Part shown: positions 53,177-61,135 of the stretch, in pieces | Layout of the letters: each line of letters opens with the position of its first letter | How positions within the stretch are numbered: position 1 is the first letter of the stretch | NCBI RefSeq assembly: GCF_047607445.1 | Contig: NZ_JBLKRT010000005.1 | Location: 95,212-159,211, forward strand | Direction: 5' to 3' | Length of the DNA: 64,000 nt | Source of the DNA: Crystallibacter sulfonylureivorans_A | GTDB lineage: Bacteria; Actinomycetota; Actinomycetes; Actinomycetales; Micrococcaceae | Position numbers and translations under genes: made by a program | Notes under the pieces: generated by a model | Databases searched by the model: none | What the model saw: the letters and a program-made list of their open reading frames with translations, nothing else | Told to the model about the DNA's origin: nothing

Positions 53177-53956
53177 ATGTCCAAACGCATCGACGTCAAG
53201 GACCTGAACGTCTACTACGGCAACTTCCGCGCCGTGGAGGGCGTCAACATCAACATCGACGCCCGGTCCGTGACAGCCTTCATCGGCCCCTCCGGTTGCG
53301 GCAAGTCCACCTTCCTGCGCACCCTGAACCGGATGCACGAAGTGCTTCCCGGCGCCCGTGTGGAGGGCGAGGTCCTGCTGGACGGCGACAACCTCTATGG
53401 CTCCGGCGTGGACCCGGTGACCGTGCGCAGCCAGATCGGCATGGTCTTCCAGCGCCCCAACCCGTTCCCCACCATGTCCATCCGCGACAACGTGCTGGCC
53501 GGCGTAAAGCTGAACAACAAGCGGATCTCCAAGTCGGACGCCGACGCGCTGGTGGAGAAGTCGCTGACCGGCGCCAACCTGTGGAATGAGGTCAAGGATC
53601 GGCTGAACAAGCCCGGATCGGGCCTTTCCGGTGGCCAGCAGCAGCGTCTGTGCATCGCCCGTGCCATCGCGGTCTCGCCGCAGGTGATTTTGATGGACGA
53701 GCCGTGCTCCGCCCTCGATCCCATCTCCACGCTGGCCATTGAGGACCTGATCGAGGAACTCAAGACCCAGTACACCGTCGTGATCGTCACGCACAACATG
53801 CAGCAGGCAGCCCGCGTGTCCGACAAGACGGCGTTCTTCAACATCGCCGGCACCGGCAAGCCGGGCAAGCTGATCGAATACGGCGATACCCCGACGATCT
53901 TCAGCAACCCGCTCGAGAAGGCCACCGAGGACTACGTGTCCGGCCGCTTCGGATAA
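53177..53956 (+). CDS. pstB: Phosphate ABC transporter ATPase PstB
   Basis: 259 residues, full ABC ATPase. Walker A is GPSGCGKS at 37-44, the Q-loop is FQRPNPFP, the signature is LSGGQQQR and Walker B is VILMDEPCSALD. FQRPNPFPTMSI is diagnostic of PstB. It powers PstCA. The ATG at 53177 has GAAGG six bases upstream. A strong terminator follows. No phoU gene follows in this window, unlike many pst operons. Confidence 0.97.
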   Translation: MSKRIDVKDLNVYYGNFRAVEGVNINIDARSVTAFIGPSGCGKSTFLRTLNRMHEVLPGARVEGEVLLDGDNLYGSGVDPVTVRSQIGMVFQRPNPFPTMSIRDNVLAGVKLNNKRISKSDADALVEKSLTGANLWNEVKDRLNKPGSGLSGGQQQRLCIARAIAVSPQVILMDEPCSALDPISTLAIEDLIEELKTQYTVVIVTHNMQQAARVSDKTAFFNIAGTGKPGKLIEYGDTPTIFSNPLEKATEDYVSGRFG

Positions 53957-53971
53957 ACCTCCTCAGCAAGT

Positions 53972-54013
53972 ACGACGGCGGTGCCTCCCCACGCGCGGGA
54001 GGCACCGCCGTCG
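53972..54013 (+). terminator. Terminator of the pst operon (AACGACGGCG family)
   Basis: CGACGGCGGTGCCTCCC (53973-53989) pairs perfectly with 53997-54013 around a 7-base loop. It lies 16 bases after the pstB stop. The stem base resembles those after the DUF4190, ppa and ectD genes. Confidence 0.9.
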
Positions 54014-54114
54014 CGCTTAAGCGAGGCCTGGGTAGCCGGAGGATCCGTAGCGGGGGAGAGGCCCGCTCAGGAGGCTCCAGCCGCCGCTGGGACCGTGGCT
54101 GCAAGCCGTTCGGC

Positions 54115-55125
54115 TCAGAGCACCGGATCCATCGCCAGCAGCAGGATGCCGCCCAGCAGCGACGTAACCACCAAGGTCAGCACCCAAGTGGCCAGTACGC
54201 GGATGGCCACCCGCCAGCGCACCGTATTCATCCGTTGGCTCGCCCCGGCGCCCAGGATGGAGGACGTCATGGTCTGCGTGCTGGAGAGCGGCATGTGCAG
54301 GCCGATCGCGCCGATGAACAGCATCGCCGAACCGACCCCCTGCGCGGCTGCCCCGTGCAGGGGATCGATCCGTACCAGCCGGGAACCGAGGGTGTGCGAG
54401 ATCCGCCAGCCGCCGAAGAGCGCTCCAACCGCCAGCAGCACGGCCGCGAAGACTTGCACCCAGATCGGCATTTGCTCGCCCGTGGCGTAGCCGGCCGCGA
54501 CCAGCGCGAGCAGCACTACGGCCATCGTCCGCTGGCCGTCCTGCAGCCCGTGGCCCAGCGAGAACGTTCCGGCAAACACCGCCTGGGCCAACCGGGTGGT
54601 CCGGCCCACTTCACGCGGCGTCCGGTAGCGGGCCAGCCAGGTCAGCGGCACCATCACCAGGTAGGACAGCGCAAACGCCACCAGCGGCGAGAGCAGTAAC
54701 GGCAGCACCAGTTGGGCCCAGATCGGATTCTCGGTGGCGCTGATGTTCTCGCCGCCCAGCACGGTGGATGCCGCTCCGGCCCCCACCAGCCCGCCGAGCA
54801 GCGCGTGCGTTGACGACGAAGGCATTCGCAGCCACCACGTGAACACCCCCCAGGCGCTAGCACTCAGCAGCCCGGCCAGCAGGATGGCCAGTCCGGACTG
54901 TCCCGCGGGCAGGCCGATCCAGCCGGTACTGATCAGCAAGGCCAGCGTGCTGGAAAGCAGGGCGCCGGCGAGGTTGCAGATGGAGGCCAGCACGACGGCG
55001 ATGCGCGGCGTGAGAGCTCGGGTGCGCACGGCCGCCGCTACGGCATTGGAGACGTCATGAAAGCCATTGATGAAGGCGAAGCAGCCGGCGAAAGCGACGA
55101 CCAGCACCAGCAGGACAAGCTCCAC
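54115..55125 (-). CDS. pit: Low-affinity inorganic phosphate transporter, PiT family
   Basis: 336 residues, ten or so transmembrane helices. The duplicated PiT signatures are visible: FINGFHDVSNAVAAAV at the N-terminus and GHGLQDGQRTMAVVLL in the middle, with PSSSTHALLGGLVG and PLSSTQTMTSSILG as the paired Ser/Thr-rich loops. It takes up metal-phosphate with protons. The GTG start abuts the DUF47 stop (no gap), so the two are coupled. It is convergent with the pst operon. Confidence 0.95.
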   Translation of the reverse strand: MELVLLVLVVAFAGCFAFINGFHDVSNAVAAAVRTRALTPRIAVVLASICNLAGALLSSTLALLISTGWIGLPAGQSGLAILLAGLLSASAWGVFTWWLRMPSSSTHALLGGLVGAGAASTVLGGENISATENPIWAQLVLPLLLSPLVAFALSYLVMVPLTWLARYRTPREVGRTTRLAQAVFAGTFSLGHGLQDGQRTMAVVLLALVAAGYATGEQMPIWVQVFAAVLLAVGALFGGWRISHTLGSRLVRIDPLHGAAAQGVGSAMLFIGAIGLHMPLSSTQTMTSSILGAGASQRMNTVRWRVAIRVLATWVLTLVVTSLLGGILLLAMDPVL

Positions 55126-55743
55126 CTACGATTCCTTGACCAGGATCTGCCCCACATGGTGGGACGCCTGGCGCAGGGTCTTGGTGGCACCCACCAGCTG
55201 GTCGGCTACGTCGCGGTGCCGGGCCAAGGTGGCACCCTTGTGGTCCGACAAGAGCTCCGACACCCAGACCCGGTGGGTGCGTTCGGCGCGTTTGGCTAGC
55301 CGGACCATCTCGATGCAGTACTCCTCGAGGTCTTCCAGAGAGTTCAGCCGCGGCATGGCGTCCCGGGTCATCTCCGACATCCGTCCGATCACTTCCAGCT
55401 GCTCGGAAGCGCGGGCAGAGAGGCGCTTGACCTGGTTCAGGGCAATCAGTTCGGCGGCGGCGTCGAGGTGTTCGAAAGTGCTGACCAGATGCAGCGAGAG
55501 TTGGAACATGTCCTCGCGCGGGAGAGGATTCACAAAGCTGGTGCGCAAGGTGGTGAGCAGTGCAAAACGCAGTCGCGAGACATTGCCGTCCCGGTCGTGC
55601 AGCTCTTCGGCGAGCTTGTCGTAGTCGTCTGCGGGTGCCCCGAGGATTTCCGAGAGGGTCTTGACTCCTGCCATGAGCTCGGCTGCCGTCTGTGCGAGCA
55701 GTTCCAGGCTCTTGGTGTCCTGCGGGAAGAGGCTTAGCTTCAT
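55126..55743 (-). CDS. DUF47 (PhoU-like) regulator of the PiT transporter
   Basis: A 205-residue all-helical protein with the DUF47 pattern: an acidic metal-binding EELHDRDGNVSRLRF (landmark LHDRDGNVSRL) and later LEDLEEYCIEMVRLAKRAERT (landmark YCIEMVRLAK). Such proteins are Pit accessory proteins that gate phosphate or metal-phosphate uptake. It is directly upstream of pit, and its stop touches the pit start. Upstream, on the minus strand, TTGACA occurs twice (55945-55950 and 55977-55982 on the complementary strand), possible -35 elements. Confidence 0.9.
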   Translation of the reverse strand: MKLSLFPQDTKSLELLAQTAAELMAGVKTLSEILGAPADDYDKLAEELHDRDGNVSRLRFALLTTLRTSFVNPLPREDMFQLSLHLVSTFEHLDAAAELIALNQVKRLSARASEQLEVIGRMSEMTRDAMPRLNSLEDLEEYCIEMVRLAKRAERTHRVWVSELLSDHKGATLARHRDVADQLVGATKTLRQASHHVGQILVKES

Positions 55744-56033
55744 GTCACCGGCGGTTTTCTCACTGGTCCGAACGGCGGAAGGGAAGCATCCGCCGTGCCT
55801 AGATTAGCGCCTCTGGGTGAACAAGATTAATGGTGCCGAACCGGGAGCGCCTCTCGGCGGAAGGCCGCTCGAGGCGGCTAAAAGTTGGAGCCCGGGGCTG
55901 CCACGGTTCGACACCACCTTCAGTTTTCTACGCCTCAGAGCCGATGTCAACAGCCCCGGAAAATCGTGGAAAAACGTGTCAACTCGGCGTATTTGTGGTA
56001 CACGCGCGCGTCATGTTTGAGGGGTGTTGGCGG
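55744..56033. other. Intergenic region upstream of DUF47-pit
   Basis: No gene is seen in these 290 bases. CCGGGGCTG (55892-55900) and CAGCCCCGG (55951-55959) are a 9-bp perfect inverted repeat with 50 bases between. On the minus strand two TTGACA boxes occur 32 bases apart and may carry the DUF47-pit promoter. A GGCGTATTTGTGGTACACGC stretch near 55985 is AT-richer. Confidence 0.5.
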
Positions 56034-56681
56034 TCAGTCGAGTTCGCCGCGACGCCAGGCGGCTGCCGCCGCCTCAAGGTCCTCCGCGGTCTTCACCAGC
56101 CGGTGTGAACTGAGCGTCAGCTTGGTGGCGTGGTTCTCATTCGAAGGCTCGGTGGAATCAGCGTGATGCGTCTGGCCGAGCGCGACGATCCGGCAAAAGG
56201 CCGCGGACCGGTCGAGCGCCACATCGAAATCGCCGTCGAAGGCTCCGGACAGGATCGTGTCAGCCATGACGCGTACTTCATCGGCCCCCGGCGGCTCCGC
56301 CACGCCCGCAATGACCTTCGAGACTTCCGCCGATGACGTGCCCGCCTTGAAGAACGCTGCGAGCTTGTCCGGATGGGACTGAACCGCAGCGCGGATGGCG
56401 TAGAGCCGCCACAGCGCGCCTGGCAGGGACCGCGCCGGACTCTCGGACCACATCTCGGCTATGGCCTCGAGCCCCTGTTGGTCGGCGAGCTTGACCAGGC
56501 GCTTGGTGATCTCGGGGTCATCGGAGCCACGGCCTCGGTGTACCAAAGCCTGGGCTGCCAGATGGGCAGCTTCGGAAACCCGTGCCGGGTCGGCGCCGCC
56601 GGCGAAGTCCTCAAAATCCAGCGGAGCGAAAGGCTTCGGCTTGTGCGGTCGGGGGACGTCATTTCCGTTGTTCGGGCTCAT
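56034..56681 (-). CDS. Conserved actinobacterial hypothetical protein
   Basis: 215 residues, soluble and largely helical. The first 30 are Pro-rich and acidic (PRPHKPKPFAPLDFEDFAGG). The rest is a helical repeat-like protein (EITKRLVKLADQQGLEAIAE, landmarks LVKLADQQGLE and LPGALWRLYAIRAAV), with DVALDRSAAFCRIVALGQTHH near 155-175. I recognise it only as a conserved actinobacterial family, not by function. It is a single gene, convergent with nothing; the tRNA-Lys gene lies upstream on the other strand. Confidence 0.75.
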   Translation of the reverse strand: MSPNNGNDVPRPHKPKPFAPLDFEDFAGGADPARVSEAAHLAAQALVHRGRGSDDPEITKRLVKLADQQGLEAIAEMWSESPARSLPGALWRLYAIRAAVQSHPDKLAAFFKAGTSSAEVSKVIAGVAEPPGADEVRVMADTILSGAFDGDFDVALDRSAAFCRIVALGQTHHADSTEPSNENHATKLTLSSHRLVKTAEDLEAAAAAWRRGELD

Positions 56682-56871
56682 GCCACGACCCTACTCCCGC
56701 ATCTGACGCCGGTACAGAGAGGCGGTCTCCCGGGGCAGCGGCAGGTCCCAGCAAGGGCAACGCCATCACCGGCACGGCGGATTCGAATGCGCGGCAGTGG
56801 GTGCGATAAACTGTGAACCGGCCAAATCCGCCACGTCCCGGTCTCGACCAGGATGGACGGTATCGGCTGGC

Positions 56872-56944
56872 GGGCCTTTAGCTCAGTTGGTAGAGCATCG
56901 GACTTTTAATCCGCGGGTCGCGGGTTCGATCCCCGCAGGGCCCA
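56872..56944 (+). tRNA. tRNA-Lys (TTT anticodon)
   Basis: A complete cloverleaf. The acceptor pairs 56872-56878 with 56937-56943 (one G-U), with discriminator A at 56944. The D arm is GCTCAGTTGGTAGAGC at 56881-56896. The anticodon loop CTTTTAA gives TTT at 56905-56907. The T arm GCGGG-TTCGATC-CCCGC is at 56920-56936. The 3' CCA is not encoded (CCG follows). Confidence 0.96.
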
Positions 56945-56949
56945 CCGCC

Positions 56950-56987
56950 AAGAATCCCCGTCGTTCTTTGGAACGGCGGGGATTCTT
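56950..56987 (+). terminator. Terminator after tRNA-Lys
   Basis: AAGAATCCCCGTCGTTC (56950-56966) pairs with 56971-56987 (17 bp, one G-U) around a TTTG loop, with A/T-rich base pairs at the bottom. It directly follows the tRNA. Confidence 0.9.
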
Positions 56988-57477
56988 TGTCTGAAGGTGG
57001 AGACTGTAGTCCCCGCATGGTGGTTTATCTGGTGGTCTCCACCAAGCGGTTTCGACTAGTAGCGTGCCGGCCGGGGCCGCATTTCCTTTGTCCGTGCGAT
57101 GTGGCGGACTGGGCTGGGGGCCTCCGGGTCTGGGCCGGGGTGCAGGGTCCTGCCGGGCAACGCTGTCCAAGTTCAGGCCTTATTGCGCGCCCGCTTTTGG
57201 CGCCGGATCTGAGCAGTCGTCTAGTGAGGGATTGGTGCGCCGACACCAAGGGCCCCGGCCCGACTACGAATAATGCCCTCACGTAACGGCCTACAGGGCG
57301 CTCTTTCCGCCGTTCGGATCAAGGAATGAGCCGTCCGTCACACGCCCTATGTCACGAAATGATAACGAAAAATCGAGGGTCGGGCACCGCCGTCGTTATT
57401 CCCTCGGAGGGCAGGTGGCGCAAGGGATCCGGCGGGACCGAGGCGGACTGAACAGATCTCGATTTTCCCCGGAACCC
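56988..57477. other. Gap between tRNA-Lys and the ectoine operon
   Basis: No credible gene lies in about 490 bases; short frames here lack ribosome-binding sites. GGTGGAGAC (56996-57004) and GTCTCCACC (57035-57043) are a 9-bp perfect inverted repeat. AAAATCGAG (57369-57377) is repeated inverted as CTCGATTTT (57458-57466). A solitary copy of CCGCCGTCGTT, the terminator-family arm, is near 57388. Tail ends of tRNA genes are common integration sites, but no integrase or repeated tRNA 3' end is seen. Confidence 0.5.
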
Positions 57478-57506
57478 TTGTCAAATCCAGCAAGTCCAGG
57501 TTGATA
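57478..57506 (+). promoter_or_regulatory. Candidate promoter of the ectoine operon
   Basis: TTGTCA (57478-57483) is followed after 17 bases by TTGATA (57501-57506), 29 bases before the ectA start. The -35 and spacing are good; the -10 is weak. The inverted AAAATCGAG/CTCGATTTT pair lies just upstream and could be an operator. Confidence 0.45.
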
Positions 57507-57535
57507 ACGCCCCGATCCTCGTTAGGTTGGAAGGG

Positions 57536-58045
57536 ATGGTTGAAGAACTAGCAGAAGCCCAGTCCAAGCCGAGGATCGAAGCAAAATTCCGTAAACCAAC
57601 CCTGAACGACGGGCAGTCCCTGTGGCGCATGGCCAGGGATTCCCAGGTCCTGGACCTGAACTCGTCCTACTCCTATCTGTTGTGGTCCCGCGACTTCTCC
57701 GATACGTCGGTGATGGCCACAGTGGACGGCGAGCCGGCCGGTTTCATTACCGGCTACATGCGGCCCGGCGAACCCAACACCCTGATGGTGTGGCAGGTCG
57801 CCGTGGACCACGAATTCCGCGGCCGCAAGCTGGCCGCAGAGATGCTGGACCGCTTGGCGACGCAAGTGCGGGCCGAGCGCGTGGAAACCACCATCACTGC
57901 GGACAATGAGGCCTCCATCAGGCTGTTCGCCGGCTTCGCGTCGCGCCGGGAGGCGCCAATGGAACGCGAGCCGCTATTCACCGCGGAACTCTACCCCGAC
58001 GGGCACGACACCGAGTACCTGTACCGGATCGGCCCGCTCACCTAA
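57536..58045 (+). CDS. ectA: L-2,4-diaminobutyrate acetyltransferase
   Basis: A 169-residue GNAT-fold enzyme that acetylates diaminobutyrate in the second step of ectoine synthesis. FRKPTLNDGQSLWRMARDS and LDLNSSYSYLLWSRDF (landmark NSSYSYLLW) are diagnostic of EctA. The acetyl-CoA loop is HEFRGRKLA. Start at 57536 is preferred; a TTG at 57527 is possible. It heads an ectABCD run with gaps of 142, 104 and 84 bases. No aspartokinase (ask_ect) or regulator gene (ectR) is adjacent. Confidence 0.95.
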   Translation: MVEELAEAQSKPRIEAKFRKPTLNDGQSLWRMARDSQVLDLNSSYSYLLWSRDFSDTSVMATVDGEPAGFITGYMRPGEPNTLMVWQVAVDHEFRGRKLAAEMLDRLATQVRAERVETTITADNEASIRLFAGFASRREAPMEREPLFTAELYPDGHDTEYLYRIGPLT

Positions 58046-58187
58046 TTCCCGCCGGCGTCGTCGCGCACCGAACGACGGCCAAGCACCATCTGCACCAACG
58101 CACATCCGCACGAATCGACCTGCGGCTGCTGTGGCGCTGCCCCGTACCCGGGAGCGTTCGCGGCCGCACTGAGGAAGGAAGCGTTTT

Positions 58188-59459
58188 ATGACTGACATTT
58201 TTGAAACCCTGGAGTCCGAGGTCCGCGGCTACTGCCGCAACTGGCCCGCCGTGTTCACCCGCGGCGATGGCAGCAGCCTGACCGCCGAGGACGGCCGCAC
58301 CTACCTGGATTTCTTCTCCGGTGCCGGCGCGCTCAACTACGGGCACAACAACCAGCACCTGCTGCAGCCGCTGCTGGAGTACCTGGCCAGCGGTGCCGTA
58401 GTCCACTCGCTGGACATGAAGACCCCGGCCAAGCGGAAGTTCCTGGAAACCTTCCAGGACGTCATTCTGCGGCCGCGCAATCTGGACTACAAGGTGATGT
58501 TCCCCGGCCCCACCGGCACCAATACCGTTGAAGCGGCGCTGAAGCTGGCCCGCAAGGTCACCGGCCGCCAGCACATCCTGTCCTTCACCAACGCCTTCCA
58601 CGGCATGACCTTGGGCTCGCTGTCGGTGACCGGCAACTCCATGAAGCGCCGGGGCGCGGGCATCCCGCTGACCAACAGCTCCAAGATCCCCTATGACGAC
58701 TACTTCTCCGGCGAGACCGCGGACTTCCTCTGGCTGGAGCGCGTGCTTGAAGACAGCGGCTCGGGCGTGGACAAGCCGGCGGCTGTGATCGTGGAGACGG
58801 TCCAGGGCGAAGGCGGCCTGAATGCCGCGCGTGCCAGCTGGCTGCGCGGCCTGTCCGAACTGTGCCGGAAGCACGAGATTCTGCTGATTGTGGACGACGT
58901 GCAGGCCGGGTGCGGCCGCACCGGCACGTTCTTCAGCTTCGAAGAAGCAGGCATCACCCCGGACATCGTCTGCCTGTCCAAATCGATCTCCGGCTTTGGC
59001 CTGCCGATGGCGCTGACCCTGTTCCGGCCGGAGCTGGACGTCTGGGACGCCGGAGAGCACAACGGCACGTTCCGCGGCCACAACCCGGCCTTCGTGACGG
59101 CAACGGCCGCGCTCGAGACATACTGGCGCACCGGTGAGTTCCAGCAGCAGGTCAAGGCCCGCATCACGCAGCTGCACGAGGGCCTGGAGCGGATCGCCGC
59201 ATCGGTGGAAGGCGCCAGCGTCCGCGGCCGGGGAATGCTGGCCGGGGTCAAGTTTGCCGACGACGAGACCGCCGGCAAGATTGCCGCCGAGGCCTACCAA
59301 AACGGGCTGCTGGTGGAAACCTCCGGGCCGGAGAGCGAAGTAGTGAAGCTGATGCCGGCGCTGACCATCAGTGCCGCCGACCTGGACCGCGGCCTGGACA
59401 TCCTGATCGAGGCCACCCGCGCCGTGACCGCGGTTCCGGAATTGGTCGGGGCGCACTAG
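58188..59459 (+). CDS. ectB: Diaminobutyrate-2-oxoglutarate transaminase
   Basis: A 423-residue class III aminotransferase that makes L-2,4-diaminobutyrate from aspartate semialdehyde with glutamate as donor. PLP binding residues include the lysine at 265 in CLSKSISGFG and the aspartate in IVDDVQAGCGRTG (landmark DDVQAGCGRTG). FFSGAGALNYGHNN and GPTGTNTVEAALKLAR are EctB-type. A GAGGAAGGA ribosome site lies seven bases before the ATG. Confidence 0.96.
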   Translation: MTDIFETLESEVRGYCRNWPAVFTRGDGSSLTAEDGRTYLDFFSGAGALNYGHNNQHLLQPLLEYLASGAVVHSLDMKTPAKRKFLETFQDVILRPRNLDYKVMFPGPTGTNTVEAALKLARKVTGRQHILSFTNAFHGMTLGSLSVTGNSMKRRGAGIPLTNSSKIPYDDYFSGETADFLWLERVLEDSGSGVDKPAAVIVETVQGEGGLNAARASWLRGLSELCRKHEILLIVDDVQAGCGRTGTFFSFEEAGITPDIVCLSKSISGFGLPMALTLFRPELDVWDAGEHNGTFRGHNPAFVTATAALETYWRTGEFQQQVKARITQLHEGLERIAASVEGASVRGRGMLAGVKFADDETAGKIAAEAYQNGLLVETSGPESEVVKLMPALTISAADLDRGLDILIEATRAVTAVPELVGAH

Positions 59460-59563
59460 CCCGTCGGCTGCGGCGCCGCGACGCCGCCACCCTCCCCGCG
59501 CCGCCGCCTCAGGGGCAGGCCAAACCGCAACTACACACAGACCATCCACACCGAGGAGTACCC

Positions 59564-59962
59564 ATGATTGTTACCAACCTGAACGACCTGAACGACACCG
59601 ACCGCGACGTGAAGTCGGAGACGTGGCGTAGCCGCCGGATGGTGCTGGCGGGGGAAGGCGTGGGCTTTTCCTTCCATGACACCGTGATTTACGCGGGCAC
59701 CACTTCCACCTTCCACTACGCGAACCACATCGAGGCCGTTTACTGCGTCCAGGGCGAAGGCACACTCACCAACGAGGTCACCGGCGAAGTCCACGACCTG
59801 CGCGACGGCACCATGTACCTGCTGGACGGGCACGAGAAGCACACCGTCCGGGCCACCACCGAGCTGCGCATGGCGTGCGTGTTCAACCCGCCGGTCACGG
59901 GCCGCGAAGTCCACGACGAGAACGGCGTTTACCCGCTCGTTGAGGCTGAGCCGGTCCGCTGA
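59564..59962 (+). CDS. ectC: Ectoine synthase
   Basis: A 132-residue cupin that cyclises N-gamma-acetyl-diaminobutyrate to ectoine. TWRSRRMVLAGEGVGFSFHDT (landmark GVGFSFHDT) and EAVYCVQGEGTL with the iron-binding glutamate and YLLDGHEKHTVRA with the histidine pattern are conserved. Start with GAGGAG seven bases upstream. It lies 104 bases after ectB. Confidence 0.96.
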   Translation: MIVTNLNDLNDTDRDVKSETWRSRRMVLAGEGVGFSFHDTVIYAGTTSTFHYANHIEAVYCVQGEGTLTNEVTGEVHDLRDGTMYLLDGHEKHTVRATTELRMACVFNPPVTGREVHDENGVYPLVEAEPVR

Positions 59963-60046
59963 CCGGCACCGGGAGTCCGGTCGGCGACCTTGCCGGCCGG
60001 GCTTTTCCGTACCCGGCACAAGAAATAACCCACGAGGAGGAAAAAG

Positions 60047-60952
60047 ATGACTGCGACCGCAGACCGAAGCCGTGTTGACCTTTACCCCACGCGGGCGGCA
60101 GGAACAGCCAGCGTGCAACCCCGCCAGGACAAGGTTGTCTGGGGATCCGCGGAGGCGGGCCCCATGGACGCCGCCACGCTGGCCGGCTTCGAGCAGAAGG
60201 GCTACCTCAACATCGAGGAGCTGATCTCGCCCGAGGAGGTGAAGGCGTACCAGGCGGAACTGGATCGGCTGGCCGCGGATCCAACGGTCCGCGCTGACGA
60301 ACGCTGCATCGTCGAAGCCAAGAGCCAGGAAGTGCGCTCCATCTTCGAAGTACACAAGATCAGCGAGGTCTTCGCCAGGATCGCCAACGACCCGCGCGTG
60401 GTGGACCGGGCCAAGCAGTTGCTCGGCTCCGACGTCTACATCCACCAGTCCCGGGTGAACTTCAAGCCCGGGTTCGAGGGCAAGGAGTTCATGTGGCACT
60501 CCGATTTCGAGACCTGGCATGCGGAGGACGGCCTGCCGCGCATGCGCACGGTGTCCATCTCCATCTCGCTCACGGACAACTACTCCTACAACGGCCCGCT
60601 GATGATCATGCCCGGATCGCACCAGGAGTACATCTCCTGCGTGGGCGAGACCCCGGATGACAACTACAAGCAGTCGCTGGTGATGCAGGGCGCCGGCACT
60701 CCGGACAAGGCCACGCTGCGCGACTTCGCCGACCGTTACGGGATCGACGTGATGGAAGGCAAGGCCGGCGGGGCCACCATGTTCGACTGCAACTGCATGC
60801 ACGCCTCCAACGGCAACGTCACGCCGTACCCGCGCTCCAACCTCTTCTTTGTGTACAACAGCGTGGACAACACGGCCGAAGAACCCTTTGCGGCCAAGTC
60901 CCAGCGGCCGGACTACATCGGCGCCCGGGAATTCACTCCGGCCGGCCGGTAG
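60047..60952 (+). CDS. ectD: Ectoine 5-hydroxylase
   Basis: A 301-residue non-heme iron, 2-oxoglutarate dioxygenase that converts ectoine to 5-hydroxyectoine. The iron ligands are His151 and Asp153 in WHSDFETWH, and His252 in DCNCMHASNGN. FETWHAEDGLPRMR is the EctD signature. The start has GAGGAGG just upstream. Presence of ectD suggests heat or desiccation protection in addition to salt protection. A strong terminator follows after about 97 bases, in a GC-rich spacer that repeats CCGGCCGGTAG twice. Confidence 0.95.
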   Translation: MTATADRSRVDLYPTRAAGTASVQPRQDKVVWGSAEAGPMDAATLAGFEQKGYLNIEELISPEEVKAYQAELDRLAADPTVRADERCIVEAKSQEVRSIFEVHKISEVFARIANDPRVVDRAKQLLGSDVYIHQSRVNFKPGFEGKEFMWHSDFETWHAEDGLPRMRTVSISISLTDNYSYNGPLMIMPGSHQEYISCVGETPDDNYKQSLVMQGAGTPDKATLRDFADRYGIDVMEGKAGGATMFDCNCMHASNGNVTPYPRSNLFFVYNSVDNTAEEPFAAKSQRPDYIGAREFTPAGR

Positions 60953-61048
60953 GTCCCCGCGGTCCGGCCGGTAGCTCCACCGGTCCCCGCCGGTCCGGTG
61001 CGGGCGCGTCCCGCGGGACGGCCGCCGTGCTGGACTGACGCCAAAAAA

Positions 61049-61108
61049 TAACGACGGCGGTGGCCCGCCTTCCGAAGGAAACCCTGCGGGAGGCGGGCCA
61101 CCGTTTTG
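61049..61108 (+). terminator. Terminator of the ectoine operon (AACGACGGCG family)
   Basis: CGGTGGCCCGCCT (61058-61070) pairs perfectly with 61091-61103, with TTCC/GGAA and CCC/GGG inner structure, then TTTT. It is preceded by AAAAATAACGACGG, the shared terminator-family base. Confidence 0.85.
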
Positions 61109-61135
61109 TCCTGCCACTGGGCTCCAGACGGGAAC

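Noticed and set aside
55892..55959. A tmRNA-like start (GGGGCTG...GGTTCGAC) before the DUF47 gene
   Set aside because: The remaining tmRNA features (tag reading frame, 3' tRNA-like half about 350 bases away) are absent; the next gene begins within 80 bases. The similarity is a short chance match within an inverted repeat.
56987..57286. Short open frames in the gap after tRNA-Lys
   Set aside because: No ribosome-binding site, no recognisable motif, and both strands are open because of base composition.
58038..59549. A 503-residue open frame antisense to ectB
   Set aside because: It exists only because of high GC3 in ectB; no motif or ribosome-binding site is seen.
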